Made by a program: the position numbers and the translations under genes
Shown: positions 1 to 9,627 of the stretch, one piece after another
Layout: every line of letters begins with the position of its first letter
How positions within the stretch are numbered: position 1 is the stretch's first letter
The notes under the pieces: generated by a model
Told to the model about the DNA's origin: nothing
The model's database searches: none
Seen by the model: only the letters and a program-made list of their open reading frames with translations
Source of the DNA: Pseudarthrobacter sp. PS3-L1
Lineage (GTDB): Bacteria > Actinomycetota > Actinomycetes > Actinomycetales > Micrococcaceae
NCBI RefSeq assembly: GCF_030063285.1
Contig: NZ_JASISU010000004.1
Span: 372,001-436,000, forward strand
Reading direction: 5' to 3'
Length of the DNA stretch: 64,000 nucleotides

Positions 1-497
1 GGACACGGACGGTGTCTGCCTTCTGGGAAGCTGGCACGGCCGTGGTGGCCATTCCGGCGTCGTTCGGGGCGGGCCAGGAAAAAGAGTGGGTAGAAAAGAT
101 GGTCCTGAAGCTTGAGCGCCAGCGAGAGTCTCCTGGCCGCGCGCGGAACCGTACCAGCAATCCTGAACTTGAACGGCGAGCTCAGGAACTGTCCTCGCGC
201 TTTCTCGGCGAACGGGCCGTGCCAAGCTCAGTGAGGTGGGTCGCCAACCAGAACTCCCGATGGGGTTCCTGTACGCCCTCTGACGGCTCCATTCGGCTGT
301 CAGACAAACTTCAGATGATGCCCGGATGGGTTGTGGACTATGTTCTTCTGCACGAGTTGGCGCATCTGCTCGTATCAGCCCACGACGCCGCATTCTGGGC
401 TTTGCTCACGACGTATCCGGACACGGAAAGGGCGAAGGCTTTCCTTGAAGGTGTTGCCTTGGCCCGCGCACACGGCTTGGCGTCTGAGCCGAACTGA
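1..497 (+). CDS. YgjP-like zinc metallopeptidase, 5'-truncated
   Basis: C-terminal part of a YgjP/WLM-type (M48-like, DUF45) metallopeptidase. The zinc motif HELAHL is followed by a further His in VSAHDAAFW, and the family signature NQNSRWGSC lies upstream. The frame is open to the first base of the window. The GTG at 12 falls inside a segment (RTVSAF) that is usually internal in this family, so the true start is probably outside the window. It is presumably cytoplasmic; its substrate is unknown. It converges with the DUF2342 gene, 53 bp away. Confidence 0.8.
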   Translation, partial: TRTVSAFWEAGTAVVAIPASFGAGQEKEWVEKMVLKLERQRESPGRARNRTSNPELERRAQELSSRFLGERAVPSSVRWVANQNSRWGSCTPSDGSIRLSDKLQMMPGWVVDYVLLHELAHLLVSAHDAAFWALLTTYPDTERAKAFLEGVALARAHGLASEPN

Positions 498-550
498 TGC
501 TGTCTGGCCCCGCTAGCCAGGGTTTCTGGATGCGTCAGCCGCCACGTTTC

Positions 551-1990
551 CTAGTCTTTGGACTGGCCGGGAGCTGTGTCGCCTCCGTCGCCTGTCCCGT
601 CCTGCGACTCGTTAGGACTGTCGGGCGAACCGTCCTCCCTTGGTTCGTCGAAGCCCCCGCTGAGGAGCTTTTCCAGGGCGTCGTCTACCTCTGAATCGCT
701 GGCCTCGGCCAATTGTCGCCGTCCACTGAAGCCCTGCGGATCATCCAGGTCTTCGCCGGTGGGAAGCAGATCCGGGTGGTCCCAGATGGCGTCGCGACCT
801 TCAATCCCACGTTCGTCCTTGAGTACTGCCCACAGGGTGGCTGCTTCGCGAAGTCGACGGGGCCGCAGTTCCAGGCCCACCAGCGATGAGAAAGCGTGTT
901 CTGCGGGTCCGCCGGTAGCGCGCCGACGTCGAACAGTTTCCCTGAGCGCGTCCGCTGAGGGCAGGACATTGGTGGTTGCCGCGGCGGTAAGTTCGTCGAC
1001 CCAACCCTCCACCAGGGCAAGAGCCGTTTCCAGTTTCTCGAGGGCCTGATCCTGGGCGGGAGTTCGCTGCGGCATGAAGACGCCCTGGGACAGGGCTTCC
1101 TGGATGCCCTCCGGGTTGCTCGGGTCGATGTCGCGGGCCAGTTCCTCAATGCGTGAAGTATCGATGTGGATTCCACGGGCATAGGCCTCGATGGCGCCAA
1201 GGAGGTGTCCGCGCAACCACGGAACCTGGACAAAGAGGCGTGCGTGGGCAGCTTCCCTGACGGCTAGGAAGAGGCGGATGTCGCCTTCCGGGAGGCTGAG
1301 TCCTTCGCCAAATGAGGCGACGTTTGCTGGCAAAAGTGCCATTTCCAGATCCACCAGTGGTACCCCGATGTCGGTGGAGCTGACGACGTCGGAGGACAGC
1401 GCACCAATAGCCTGCCCCAACTGCATGCCGAAGATTGCGCCGCCCATGTTCTGCAGCATGGAGGACGCGCCCCCCATGGCTGACTTCATCTCTTCGGGCA
1501 TTTGCTGGCTCATGGCTTCCGAGAGCGCGTTGGAGATGCTGTTGGCCACCGGTTCGGTCAGCCGCTTCCAGGTTCCCATGGTGGCCTCAACCCACTCAGC
1601 ACGCGACCACGCACGGCCAATCAGACCGGTGGAGGGAAGCGACGTCACGGGATCAAGCCACATCTCAGCAAGGCGGAGGGCCTCGTCCACTTCGCGGGAC
1701 TGCGCACTTGTTACGGACGGGTCCGAACTCGACGCGGCGACGCGGCGCGCATTTTCGTGGGCCATCTTCCAGTTCACCGGTCCCTCGGAGGGTGCACTCA
1801 TCATGGCCTGTACCTGCGAAAACATTTGGGCCAGAAGCTGCGGGTCATCCGGGAGCCCTGCTGCCTTGGCGATCTCGGAAGGGTCGATGTTCTCCATGCC
1901 TTGACCCCCCATGAGGTTCTGCAGCATTTCTGCCAAGGGGTCCTTTGGCGTGTCATCGCCGTTGGAGGGAGTGGGAGGGTTGGAAGTCAT
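551..1990 (-). CDS. DUF2342 zinc-dependent metalloprotease-like protein
   Basis: A 479-aa protein of the actinobacterial DUF2342/TIGR03624 family (putative hydrolase, zinc-dependent metalloprotease). The N-terminus is Pro/Asp-rich and followed by the MLQNLMGG and DPQLLAQMF segments typical of the family. The centre holds REAAHARLF and LRGHLLGAIEAYARG, the conserved His-rich core. The C-terminus is acidic and low-complexity. No signal peptide is seen. It is divergent from the PDZ protease, an arrangement that I recall also in mycobacteria (Rv3195/Rv3194c). The function is not established. Confidence 0.85.
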   Translation of the reverse strand: MTSNPPTPSNGDDTPKDPLAEMLQNLMGGQGMENIDPSEIAKAAGLPDDPQLLAQMFSQVQAMMSAPSEGPVNWKMAHENARRVAASSSDPSVTSAQSREVDEALRLAEMWLDPVTSLPSTGLIGRAWSRAEWVEATMGTWKRLTEPVANSISNALSEAMSQQMPEEMKSAMGGASSMLQNMGGAIFGMQLGQAIGALSSDVVSSTDIGVPLVDLEMALLPANVASFGEGLSLPEGDIRLFLAVREAAHARLFVQVPWLRGHLLGAIEAYARGIHIDTSRIEELARDIDPSNPEGIQEALSQGVFMPQRTPAQDQALEKLETALALVEGWVDELTAAATTNVLPSADALRETVRRRRATGGPAEHAFSSLVGLELRPRRLREAATLWAVLKDERGIEGRDAIWDHPDLLPTGEDLDDPQGFSGRRQLAEASDSEVDDALEKLLSGGFDEPREDGSPDSPNESQDGTGDGGDTAPGQSKD

Positions 1991-2211
1991 GATCCTGCCG
2001 ATCGTCGCTGGGACTGTTGATCAACTTCACGGTACCCCGTGCCTGCAGGCGATGTCTGCCGGGCCGGGCCTACGTTCGCTGATGGCAAAGACAAAGTTCT
2101 GGCCTGCCGGAGCGTATTCTTGGGTCTTGAATCATTCTGCCTGCCGGCCACTGGTCAGGCCGAGGCCACCCCACCCTGCGACGCAGGTGGGGCAAGGAGA
2201 AAGTTCCAGCA

Positions 2212-3354
2212 ATGACGACAATGCGCGGAGATCAACCCACGGGACAGCCCGTCAGCCAGGCGTCGGACGGCAGCGACGAACCTTGGGAAGCACGGAAGAA
2301 TGCCCGGGATGGCCGCTTCTCTACCCTCGTGTTTGCCGGGGTCCTGGCTGCTGCGCTCGGGGTCACTGCGGTCACCTTGCCGGTGCCCTATGTGGTTGAA
2401 GCCCCCGGACCGACGTTTAATACCCTCGGTGAGTACAGCGACAAACCTGTCATCAGCGTCTCTGGCACCGAAGCCTTTCCAACCACCGGCAATCTCGACC
2501 TCACCACTGTTTACGTTGATGGCGGGCCCAATGGACCGGTGAGTTTTATTGCAGCGCTGGGTGCATGGCTGGACAACACCAAAGCGGTCTACCCTCAGGA
2601 GCTCATCTACCCGGACCCGGTCACCAGCGAAGAATCCCAAGCCGAAAGCGCCGCTGCGATGGTGACCTCGCAGGAGAACGCTGTAGCCGCTGCACTCAGT
2701 GAACTGGGCATTGACTACAGCCAGCAGTTGCAGGCAGCGGGATTGCCGGAAGGGTCGCCGTCGGCCGGCAAGTTGGAGCCCAACGATGTTTTTGTCTCCA
2801 TCGACGGCAAGCCCATTACCGCTCTTTCTGTTGTCCAAGACGAGCTTGCGGCTAAGGCAGGGGCAGAGGTCAGCCTTGTTGTTGACCGTGACGGCGTGCC
2901 GACGACTGTCGCCATTACTCCGACGAAGAACGACGCCGGACGCTACCTTCTTGGAGTTTCCCTGCAGTATCTGTTCACTTTTCCATTTGATGTGTCCATC
3001 TCGCTGGACAAGGTGGGCGGCCCGAGCGCCGGCATGATGTTCGCACTGGGCATCATCGACACGGTTACGCCGGGGGACCTTACTGGTGGAAAGCACATCG
3101 CAGGTACTGGCACCATCAGTCCCGACGGCGCCGTGGGACCTATTGGTGGGATTGCCCAGAAAATGCACGGCGCGCGTAACGGCGGAGCAACCCTGTTCCT
3201 CGCGCCGGCTGCAAACTGCGATGAAACTCTCGGGCACGTCCCGGACGGGCTGCAGGTTGTCCGGGTAGAGAATCTCGCTGATGCTCGGAGCGCTGTGGAG
3301 CTGGCCGCATCGGGAGCAGACACAGAAAATCTCCCGGCTTGCACCAGCAACTAG
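2212..3354 (+). CDS. Membrane-anchored PDZ/Lon-like serine protease (YlbL family)
   Basis: A 380-aa protein with one N-terminal membrane segment (about residues 38-58), a PDZ domain (about 170-240) and a C-terminal Lon-type (S16) proteolytic domain facing outside the membrane. The catalytic Ser272 lies in GGPSAGM and the catalytic Lys317 in GGIAQK, 45 residues apart as expected for a Ser-Lys dyad. AAGGAG lies before the ATG. It is divergent from the DUF2342 gene and followed by the UPF0182 gene, a conserved actinobacterial cluster. The substrate is unknown. Confidence 0.9.
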   Translation: MTTMRGDQPTGQPVSQASDGSDEPWEARKNARDGRFSTLVFAGVLAAALGVTAVTLPVPYVVEAPGPTFNTLGEYSDKPVISVSGTEAFPTTGNLDLTTVYVDGGPNGPVSFIAALGAWLDNTKAVYPQELIYPDPVTSEESQAESAAAMVTSQENAVAAALSELGIDYSQQLQAAGLPEGSPSAGKLEPNDVFVSIDGKPITALSVVQDELAAKAGAEVSLVVDRDGVPTTVAITPTKNDAGRYLLGVSLQYLFTFPFDVSISLDKVGGPSAGMMFALGIIDTVTPGDLTGGKHIAGTGTISPDGAVGPIGGIAQKMHGARNGGATLFLAPAANCDETLGHVPDGLQVVRVENLADARSAVELAASGADTENLPACTSN

Positions 3355-3493
3355 ACTGGTTGAGGAACTAAGGTTCGCCGCCACTCGTGGCATTGGTGAC
3401 GGTCTGCGCCACGTGCAGTCCCGGCATCGGCCGTTATAAGCGCACGCACGCAATGACATGTAAATAGACACGACCAGCTATGAGGTACCCAGT

Positions 3494-6472
3494 TTGTCCC
3501 GTCCTGCAAGCACCACCCCGCCCGGAAGACCCCAAGCGAGACGTGGTGCCCTGACGCCCACGCTGATCGTCGTCGCCCTCGTTGTGGTTGGTTTTATCTT
3601 CTTTGCCAATATCTGGACCGACATCATGTGGTACCAGCAGTTGGGCTTCATTGAAGTATTCCTGACCGAAAACCTCTCACGCATAGCCATCTTCGTCGCT
3701 GGCTTCGCGCTTATGTTCATCGCAGTGTTCTTCTCGATCCGGATCGCTTACCGCTCACGCCCGGTGTACGCCCCAGATTCGGATGTCCGGGACAACCTCG
3801 ACCGCTACCAGGCACAGCTGGAGCCGGTCCGTCGCGTCGTGATGATCGGTCTTCCTGTGCTGTTCGGCCTGTTCGCCGGCAGCGCTGCGGCGAGCCAGTG
3901 GCAGCGCGTGCTGCTCTTCTTCAACCAGGAGTCTTTCGGGCAGACAGATCCACAGTTCAATATGGACATCAGCTTCTACGTGATGACCCTGCCGTTCCTC
4001 GGATTTGTCACAGGGTTCCTCATCAGCATTGTGGTGGTTGCCGGTATTGCTGGCATCCTGACCCACTATCTGTACGGCAGTATCCGGTTGATGGAACGGG
4101 GGGTCTACACGGCCCGGGCCGCCCAGATCCACATTGCCGTCATTGGCGCTACCTTCTTGGTGCTGTTGGCCGTCAACTTCTGGTTGGATCGCTACACCAC
4201 CGTCCAGAACAACAGTGGGCGCTGGGCCGGAGCGCTTTATACAGATGTCAACGCAGTTATCCCCACCAAAGCTATTCTTGCGGTGGCAGCGATCCTGGTA
4301 GCTGTTCTTTTTGTCGTTGCCGCTGTCATCGGCAAATGGCGCCTTCCTGTCATCGGTACTGCAATGCTGGTCATTACCTCAATCCTTGCCGGTGGAGTTT
4401 ACCCGTGGGTCATCCAGCAGTTCCAGGTTGGCCCGTCAGAGCAGACACTTGAGCGCGAGTTCATCCAGCGCAACATCGACTCCACCCGAGCAGCCTATGG
4501 CCTGGACCAGATCCAGGAAGATCGCTACGACGCGACCACCACGGCCACGTCTGGTGCCCTGGCCCCGGATGCACAGACTACGGCGAATATCCGCCTTTTG
4601 GACCCCAACCTGATCTCTGATGCATTCCGGCAGCTTGAGCAGTACAGGCCGTATTACCAGTTCCCGGAGACCCTTAATGTCGACAGGTATGAAATCGATG
4701 GCAAGGTCCAGGACACGGTCATTGCGGTCCGTGAACTCAACCCGGACAACCTCAGCTCCAACCAGCAATCGTGGTTGAACCGGCATGTGGTCTACACCCA
4801 CGGCTACGGCGTTGTTGCGGCCAAGGGTAACAAGTTCACGTCGGATGGAAAGCCCGATTTCCTGCAGTCAGGGATTCCATCCAATGGTGTCCTCGGCGAC
4901 GACTCCACGTATGAGCCCCGAATCTACTTCGGTGAAAACTCGCCCGAATACTCGATTGTTGGTGCCCCAGATGGTGCTCCGAACCGCGAGCAGGACAGGC
5001 CAGCCGGTGAGAACACGGATGCCGAGACGCAGTACACCTTCAGTGGCAACGGTGGACCCAACGTTGGCAGCTTCTTCAACAAGCTGCTGTACTCGATCAA
5101 ATTCCAGTCATCAGACCTGCTGCTGTCCGACGGCGTAAATCCTGAGTCGCAGATCCTTTACGAACGTGATCCCCGCGAACGCATTCAGAAGGTCGCTCCG
5201 TACCTGACGGTGGACGGCAATGCCTACCCGGCAATCGTTGATGGTCGCGTCAAATGGATTGTGGATGGCTACACAACCAGCCAGTACTACCCGTATTCCC
5301 AGCAGCAGCAGCTGTCGAACGCCATCACTGACTCCACCACGGCTGCAGGCCGCACTCCGGCGGTGCCCAATAGCACGGTCAATTACATTCGCAACTCTGT
5401 AAAGGCAACAGTTGATGCGTACGACGGCTCCGTAACCCTGTACGCCTGGGATGACCAGGACCCAATCCTGAAATCCTGGCAAAAGGTTTTCCCCACGTCC
5501 CTGAAGCCCTATTCGGAGATGTCCGGCGATGTCATGAGTCACGTCCGGTACCCGGAGGACTTCTTCAAGGTGCAGCGTGAACTTCTGGGGCGCTACCACG
5601 TAACGGATCCGATCAGCCTCTACAAGGGTGACGATGTCTGGAGTGTTCCGGCGGACCCCACGGTGGATACCAATGTGAAACAGCCCCCGTTCTACATGTC
5701 GTTGCAGATGCCGGACCAGGATCAGCCTGCGTTCCAGCTGACGTCTTCCTTCATTCCGCAGATCGTCGAGGGCAGTGCCCGTAACGTGCTGTACGGCTTC
5801 CTGGCAGCAGACTCCGACGCTGGCAATGTAGCAGGGGTCAAGGGCGACGGGTACGGAAAGCTTCGCCTGTTGCAGATTCCACCAGAAACACAGGTACCGG
5901 GACCCGGGCAGGCGCAGAACAAGTTCAACTCTGATCCCACCGTGTCCCAGGCGCTCAACCTCCTCCGCCAGGGCGCATCAGAGGTTCTCAACGGCAACTT
6001 GCTGACGCTTCCTGTGGGTGGTGGATTCCTGTATGTCCAGCCGGTCTACCTCAAGTCGACGGGTGAGACCTCCTACCCAACCCTGCAGAGGGTCCTTGTG
6101 GCCTTTGGCGACAAGATCGGGTTCGCGCCAACTCTTGATGAGGCACTGAATCAGTTGTTTGGTGGTGACTCAGGCGCTGCGGCGGGTGACTCCGACAACA
6201 ACGGGCAAACACCGACAACGCCTGGTGAAACGCCAGCACCCGGATCAACTGATGCAAATGCCGAGCTCAAGACAGCGCTCAGCGAGGCCAATGCCGCAAT
6301 TCAGGCCGGTCAGGCAGCCCTGGCTGCTGGGGACTTTGCGGCCTATGGAGAACAGCAGAACAAACTGTCCGCCGCACTGCAGAAAGCTATCGACGCCGAA
6401 GCCAAGGTCGCGGCGAGTTCAGGGGAGGCCCCGGCGGCCGAACCGTCGCCTTCGCCCAGCGCTGGCAGCTGA
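3494..6472 (+). CDS. UPF0182 family large membrane protein
   Basis: A 992-aa protein of full family length. The N-terminal third carries about seven hydrophobic segments (near residues 20-330). A long, probably extracellular domain follows, with conserved motifs such as [16 protein letters not shown] and [15 protein letters not shown]. The tail (about 905-992) is rich in Ala, Pro, Gly and Ser. The start is TTG at 3494, preceded by GAGG; no closer ATG gives the complete N-terminus. Its role is unknown. A 15-bp perfect hairpin follows the stop. Confidence 0.9.
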   Translation: MSRPASTTPPGRPQARRGALTPTLIVVALVVVGFIFFANIWTDIMWYQQLGFIEVFLTENLSRIAIFVAGFALMFIAVFFSIRIAYRSRPVYAPDSDVRDNLDRYQAQLEPVRRVVMIGLPVLFGLFAGSAAASQWQRVLLFFNQESFGQTDPQFNMDISFYVMTLPFLGFVTGFLISIVVVAGIAGILTHYLYGSIRLMERGVYTARAAQIHIAVIGATFLVLLAVNFWLDRYTTVQNNSGRWAGALYTDVNAVIPTKAILAVAAILVAVLFVVAAVIGKWRLPVIGTAMLVITSILAGGVYPWVIQQFQVGPSEQTLEREFIQRNIDSTRAAYGLDQIQEDRYDATTTATSGALAPDAQTTANIRLLDPNLISDAFRQLEQYRPYYQFPETLNVDRYEIDGKVQDTVIAVRELNPDNLSSNQQSWLNRHVVYTHGYGVVAAKGNKFTSDGKPDFLQSGIPSNGVLGDDSTYEPRIYFGENSPEYSIVGAPDGAPNREQDRPAGENTDAETQYTFSGNGGPNVGSFFNKLLYSIKFQSSDLLLSDGVNPESQILYERDPRERIQKVAPYLTVDGNAYPAIVDGRVKWIVDGYTTSQYYPYSQQQQLSNAITDSTTAAGRTPAVPNSTVNYIRNSVKATVDAYDGSVTLYAWDDQDPILKSWQKVFPTSLKPYSEMSGDVMSHVRYPEDFFKVQRELLGRYHVTDPISLYKGDDVWSVPADPTVDTNVKQPPFYMSLQMPDQDQPAFQLTSSFIPQIVEGSARNVLYGFLAADSDAGNVAGVKGDGYGKLRLLQIPPETQVPGPGQAQNKFNSDPTVSQALNLLRQGASEVLNGNLLTLPVGGGFLYVQPVYLKSTGETSYPTLQRVLVAFGDKIGFAPTLDEALNQLFGGDSGAAAGDSDNNGQTPTTPGETPAPGSTDANAELKTALSEANAAIQAGQAALAAGDFAAYGEQQNKLSAALQKAIDAEAKVAASSGEAPAAEPSPSPSAGS

Positions 6473-6505
6473 TGTAGTCAATACCCGGGCTGCTGCAGCC
6501 CCCAT

Positions 6506-6551
6506 GGCCCCCTGGGCTGGTGCGGACAAGTCCACGCCAGCCCAGGGGGCC
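6506..6551 (+). terminator. Hairpin downstream of the UPF0182 gene
   Basis: Perfect 15-bp inverted repeat (6506-6520 with 6537-6551) separated by 16 nt and followed by a weakly T-rich stretch. It lies 34 bp after the UPF0182 stop and is a probable transcription terminator. Confidence 0.75.
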
Positions 6552-6627
6552 GCTGTGTTTCTGAGGGGTGGCGTGGCTGAGGCGTTGCGGAAAAATGTGC
6601 AGGAGACACAGATCACGCACCCTCAAT

Positions 6628-6656
6628 TTGGCCAGCCGTTTACCTGTTGGTAGTGT
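6628..6656 (+). promoter_or_regulatory. Candidate promoter of the first tRNA-fMet gene
   Basis: A TTGGCC box and a TAGTGT box are separated by 17 bp. The tRNA starts 12 bp after the -10 box. This is a sigma70-type call by inspection only. The second tRNA copy has a TACAGT box at a similar distance (6850-6855) but no clear -35 box. Confidence 0.4.
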
Positions 6657-6667
6657 TGTTCTTGCGA

Positions 6668-6744
6668 CGCGGGGTGGAGCAGTTCGGTAGCTCGCTGGGC
6701 TCATAACCCAGAGGTCACAGGTTCAAATCCTGTCCCCGCAACCA
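6668..6744 (+). tRNA. tRNA-fMet (CAT), initiator, copy 1
   Basis: A 77-nt cloverleaf with the CCA end encoded. The anticodon CAT is at 6702-6704. The stems are acceptor CGCGGGG/CCCCGCA, D stem GAGC/GCTC, anticodon stem CTGGG/CCCAG and T stem ACAGG/CCTGT. Two initiator hallmarks are present: the unpaired C1-A72 at the end of the acceptor stem, and three consecutive G-C pairs next to the anticodon loop. These separate it from elongator tRNA-Met and tRNA-Ile2. Confidence 0.95.
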
Positions 6745-6750
6745 CTGAGA

Positions 6751-6790
6751 AATGTCCCGGAATCCCATGCGGATTTCGGGACATTCTTGT
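6751..6790 (+). terminator. Hairpin after the first tRNA-fMet
   Basis: Inverted repeat 6751-6765 with 6771-6785 (14 of 15 pairs, 5-nt loop), followed by CTTGTTT. It separates the two tRNA genes, so each may be a transcription unit of its own. Confidence 0.6.
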
Positions 6791-6864
6791 TTCCGGCACC
6801 TTTCCGTCCGTTGCTGCTGACTGGTCGGGAGTCGCCGCAGAATGAGGTACAGTTGATCTTGCGA

Positions 6865-6941
6865 CGCGGGGTGGAGCAGTTCGGTAGCTCGCTGGGCTCA
6901 TAACCCAGAGGTCACAGGTTCAAATCCTGTCCCCGCAACCA
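6865..6941 (+). tRNA. tRNA-fMet (CAT), initiator, copy 2
   Basis: Identical over all 77 nt to the copy at 6668-6744, including the C1-A72 mismatch, the GGG/CCC anticodon-stem signature and the encoded CCA. The seven bases just upstream (TTGCGA and neighbour) are also shared. The two copies are 197 bp apart, which points to a tandem duplication kept identical by selection or gene conversion. Confidence 0.95.
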
Positions 6942-6952
6942 TCATGATGAAG

Positions 6953-6988
6953 ACCCTGTTCGGCCAACGTGCCGGGCAGGGTTTTTTC
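6953..6988 (+). terminator. Rho-independent terminator after the second tRNA-fMet
   Basis: The stem is ACCCTG plus CGGC pairing with GCCG plus CAGGGT, with small internal bulges and a 6-nt loop. It is followed directly by a run of six T. Confidence 0.75.
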
Positions 6989-7080
6989 GTTTCCACTGAT
7001 AGTGGGAGTTCCTAGTATTCTCTATGGCAGAGTGCTGGTGCCGCCCATGGTCCTGGCATTGACAGGAGAAATGGTGCTTC

Positions 7081-8013
7081 ATGGCTACGCCCACTAAAAA
7101 GTCCCGTGCCGGAGCTGTCCGGAAGTCCAGGCTGTACTGGGGTGTGCCGGTTGCCCTGGTAGGAGTCGTCCTGGTGGTGCTGCTGGCGCGCTGGCTTGTC
7201 GGTACACCCGCGGGGGAGTCGTTCCTCGCGGATTATCCGGGACAGTCCGAACTTCCTGCAGGCGCACCCGTGGGACTGCCTGCGTGGCTTGGCTGGCAGC
7301 ATTTCCTCAACGGATTCCTGCTTCTCCTGATCATCAGGTCTGGCTGGCAGGTGCGCACCACGGCTCGTCCCAGTGGTCATTGGACCCGCAACAACAAGGG
7401 TTTCATCCGAACCAAGAATTCCCCCGCGACCATCACGCTCGAACTGTGGTTCCATCTTTTCCTCGATGTGCTGTGGATCCTCAACGGGCTGGTCTTTGCA
7501 GTCCTGATCTTCACGACGGGTCAATGGATGCGAATCGTACCCACCAGTTGGGATATTTTCCCCAATGCTGTCTCGGCGGCACTGCAGTACGCGTCGCTGG
7601 ACTGGCCCACCGAAAACGGCTGGGTCAACTACAACGCCCTCCAACTCCTTAGCTACTTCCTGACAGTCTTCATAGCTGCGCCTCTTGCCTTCGCTACGGG
7701 TATCCGGATGTCCGGTGTCTGGCCTAAAAAAGCCCCGGCACTGAACCGTGCCTATCCACTTGAGCTGGCCCGGGCAGTCCATTACCCGGTCATGATCTAC
7801 TTCGTCATCTTTATCGTCATTCACGTGTTCCTGGTGCTGGCTACCGGGGCGCTCAGGAACCTCAACCACATGTATGCTGCGTCAGACGGTGAAGGCCTGC
7901 TTGGACTCTGGATCTTCCTGGCATCCGTCGCGGTTATGGCGGGCGCTTGGTTCTTAGCCCGGCCAATCTTCCTGCGGCCCATTGCGGCGCTCATGGGGAA
8001 GGTTAGCCGCTAG
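7081..8013 (+). CDS. Cytochrome b/b6-type membrane protein
   Basis: A 310-aa protein with about five hydrophobic segments (near residues 20-40, 80-95, 120-150, 185-205 and 235-260, plus a last one near 280-300). Histidines sit in or next to the membrane segments (WFHLFLDVLW, RAVHYPVM, FIVIHVF), as in di-haem cytochrome b561/b6-like proteins. It probably moves electrons in the membrane, but no partner enzyme is adjacent. The stop lies 3 bp from the stop of the convergent photolyase gene. The alternative is a haem-free DUF4405-like membrane protein. Confidence 0.7.
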   Translation: MATPTKKSRAGAVRKSRLYWGVPVALVGVVLVVLLARWLVGTPAGESFLADYPGQSELPAGAPVGLPAWLGWQHFLNGFLLLLIIRSGWQVRTTARPSGHWTRNNKGFIRTKNSPATITLELWFHLFLDVLWILNGLVFAVLIFTTGQWMRIVPTSWDIFPNAVSAALQYASLDWPTENGWVNYNALQLLSYFLTVFIAAPLAFATGIRMSGVWPKKAPALNRAYPLELARAVHYPVMIYFVIFIVIHVFLVLATGALRNLNHMYAASDGEGLLGLWIFLASVAVMAGAWFLARPIFLRPIAALMGKVSR

Positions 8014-8016
8014 GAG

Positions 8017-9453
8017 TCATTCCTTGATGCGGCTGTACGTTTCCAGGGCGCGTTCCCGCGACTCTGGAAGGGACACCAGGGGCTCGGCATAATCCGGGAC
8101 TGCTGTGGGCTCTTTCCAGGGCTCGTGGATGGCTTTGTTGTCCAGGTGGGCAATCTCGGGGATGAAGCGCCGCAGGTAGTGACCGGCAGCATCAAACTTC
8201 TTGCTCTGTGTCACTGGGTTGAAGATGCGGAAGTAGGGCGAGGCGTCGGCCCCAGAGCCTGCGACCCACTGCCAGTTGGCGGGGTTGCTGGCGGAGTCCG
8301 CGTCCACCAGGGTGTCCCAGAACCACTGCTCACCTACTCGCCAGTCGACCAGCATGTTCTTGACCAGGAATGATGCAGCGGCCATGCGGACCCGGTTGTG
8401 CATCCAGCCTGTCTGCCACAGTTGTCGCATGCCTGCGTCAACCATGGGGAATCCCGTCTGGCCCTGCTGCCAGGCATGCAGTTCCTGGGGTGTTGGTTCC
8501 TCCCAGGCAAATGCGTCAAAGTCGGGACGGAAGTTCTTTGTTGCGAGTTCCGGGTTGTTGTAGAGCAATTGCCAGCAGAACTCGCGCCACCCAAGTTCAG
8601 ATCGGTAAATTCCGACATCCGCAGGCGGGTGGTCAGGAAAACTGCGACGCAGGTGGTGCCACACCCGAAAAGGACTCACCTCGCCAAAACGAAGATAGGG
8701 GGAGAGCCGGCTGGTGCCCTCGGTGCCTGGGATGTTTCGGCCGGTACCGTAGTCCTCGACCGGGCCGTCCACGAAGTCCGCCAGTAGTCGATGCGCCGCG
8801 TCTTCGCCAGGCGTCCACGCGTCCGCTATCCCAGCGCTCCAGTCTGGCGAAGTGGGTAAGAGGCCCCAGCTTTCGAGGGCGTCGGTGGATGCGTGCTCCT
8901 GCGAGACCGACCTGGCCTGCTGGGGAAGGCTACCGGGTTTGTCCAAGGGCTCCCTGGGCTCGCCAGTTTCGAGGCAGGCGCGCCAGAAGGGTGTAAATAC
9001 CCGGTAGGGCCCACCGCTGCCCGTACTTACGGTCCAGGGCTCGTGCAGGAGGTTGGCCTGGAAGCTTGTGGCCTCGATGCGGTTCCTGCCAGCCCACTCT
9101 TTGATGGCCGCGTCCAGGTGGCGCTCAGGGCCTCCATAGCGCCTATTCCAGAGCAGGTGCAAGGCTCCAGTTTCGGCGGCAAGGTCCTCGATGACCTGCG
9201 CGGCCGGGCCGCGTCGGAGGATCAGCGTCGAGCCGAGGCCCTTCAACGCAACCTGGAGTGAGGCCAGGGAATGGTGCAGCCACCAGCGGACCGCTCCGCC
9301 CAGGGGACGGATCCCTTCCGACTCCTCATCCAGGATGTACACCACCGTCAGGGGAAGCCCCAGCGAGACGGCACGGTCTAGGGCTGGATTGTCATCCAAC
9401 CGGAGGTCGTCACGGAGCCAGACAATAACGGAGGATAGAGCTTCATCAGACAT
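8017..9453 (-). CDS. phr: Deoxyribodipyrimidine photolyase
   Basis: A 478-aa class I CPD photolyase, which repairs UV-induced cyclobutane pyrimidine dimers with blue light. The N-terminal alpha/beta antenna domain begins VIVWLRDDLRLDDNPAL. The C-terminal FAD-binding domain carries YLRFGEVSP, WREFCWQLL, WMHNRVRM and the family core NPANWQWVAGSG with FRIFNP. Length and motifs are complete. It is convergent with the cytochrome gene. No light-responsive regulator is visible nearby. Confidence 0.95.
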   Translation of the reverse strand: MSDEALSSVIVWLRDDLRLDDNPALDRAVSLGLPLTVVYILDEESEGIRPLGGAVRWWLHHSLASLQVALKGLGSTLILRRGPAAQVIEDLAAETGALHLLWNRRYGGPERHLDAAIKEWAGRNRIEATSFQANLLHEPWTVSTGSGGPYRVFTPFWRACLETGEPREPLDKPGSLPQQARSVSQEHASTDALESWGLLPTSPDWSAGIADAWTPGEDAAHRLLADFVDGPVEDYGTGRNIPGTEGTSRLSPYLRFGEVSPFRVWHHLRRSFPDHPPADVGIYRSELGWREFCWQLLYNNPELATKNFRPDFDAFAWEEPTPQELHAWQQGQTGFPMVDAGMRQLWQTGWMHNRVRMAAASFLVKNMLVDWRVGEQWFWDTLVDADSASNPANWQWVAGSGADASPYFRIFNPVTQSKKFDAAGHYLRRFIPEIAHLDNKAIHEPWKEPTAVPDYAEPLVSLPESRERALETYSRIKE

Positions 9454-9469
9454 ACTTCAACGCTACACG

Positions 9470-9504
9470 GCAATGGCCGGGTCCCTGGGGGACCCGGCCA
9501 TTGC
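9470..9504 (-). terminator. Terminator hairpin downstream of pspA
   Basis: Perfect 15-bp inverted repeat (9470-9484 with 9490-9504) with a 5-nt loop. It lies between the pspA stop and the photolyase start, both on the minus strand, so it most likely ends the TPM-pspA transcript. Confidence 0.7.
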
Positions 9505-9627
9505 GGCGTGCATGCGGCATAGGAGAAAGCTATTGCGCGGGCACCACCAAGCCGCGGGATGCGCACGCCACGAACCTTGATCCCGGCCAAGCCTTGTGGG
9601 ACCGACCAGAACGTCAGGACCTGTGAC

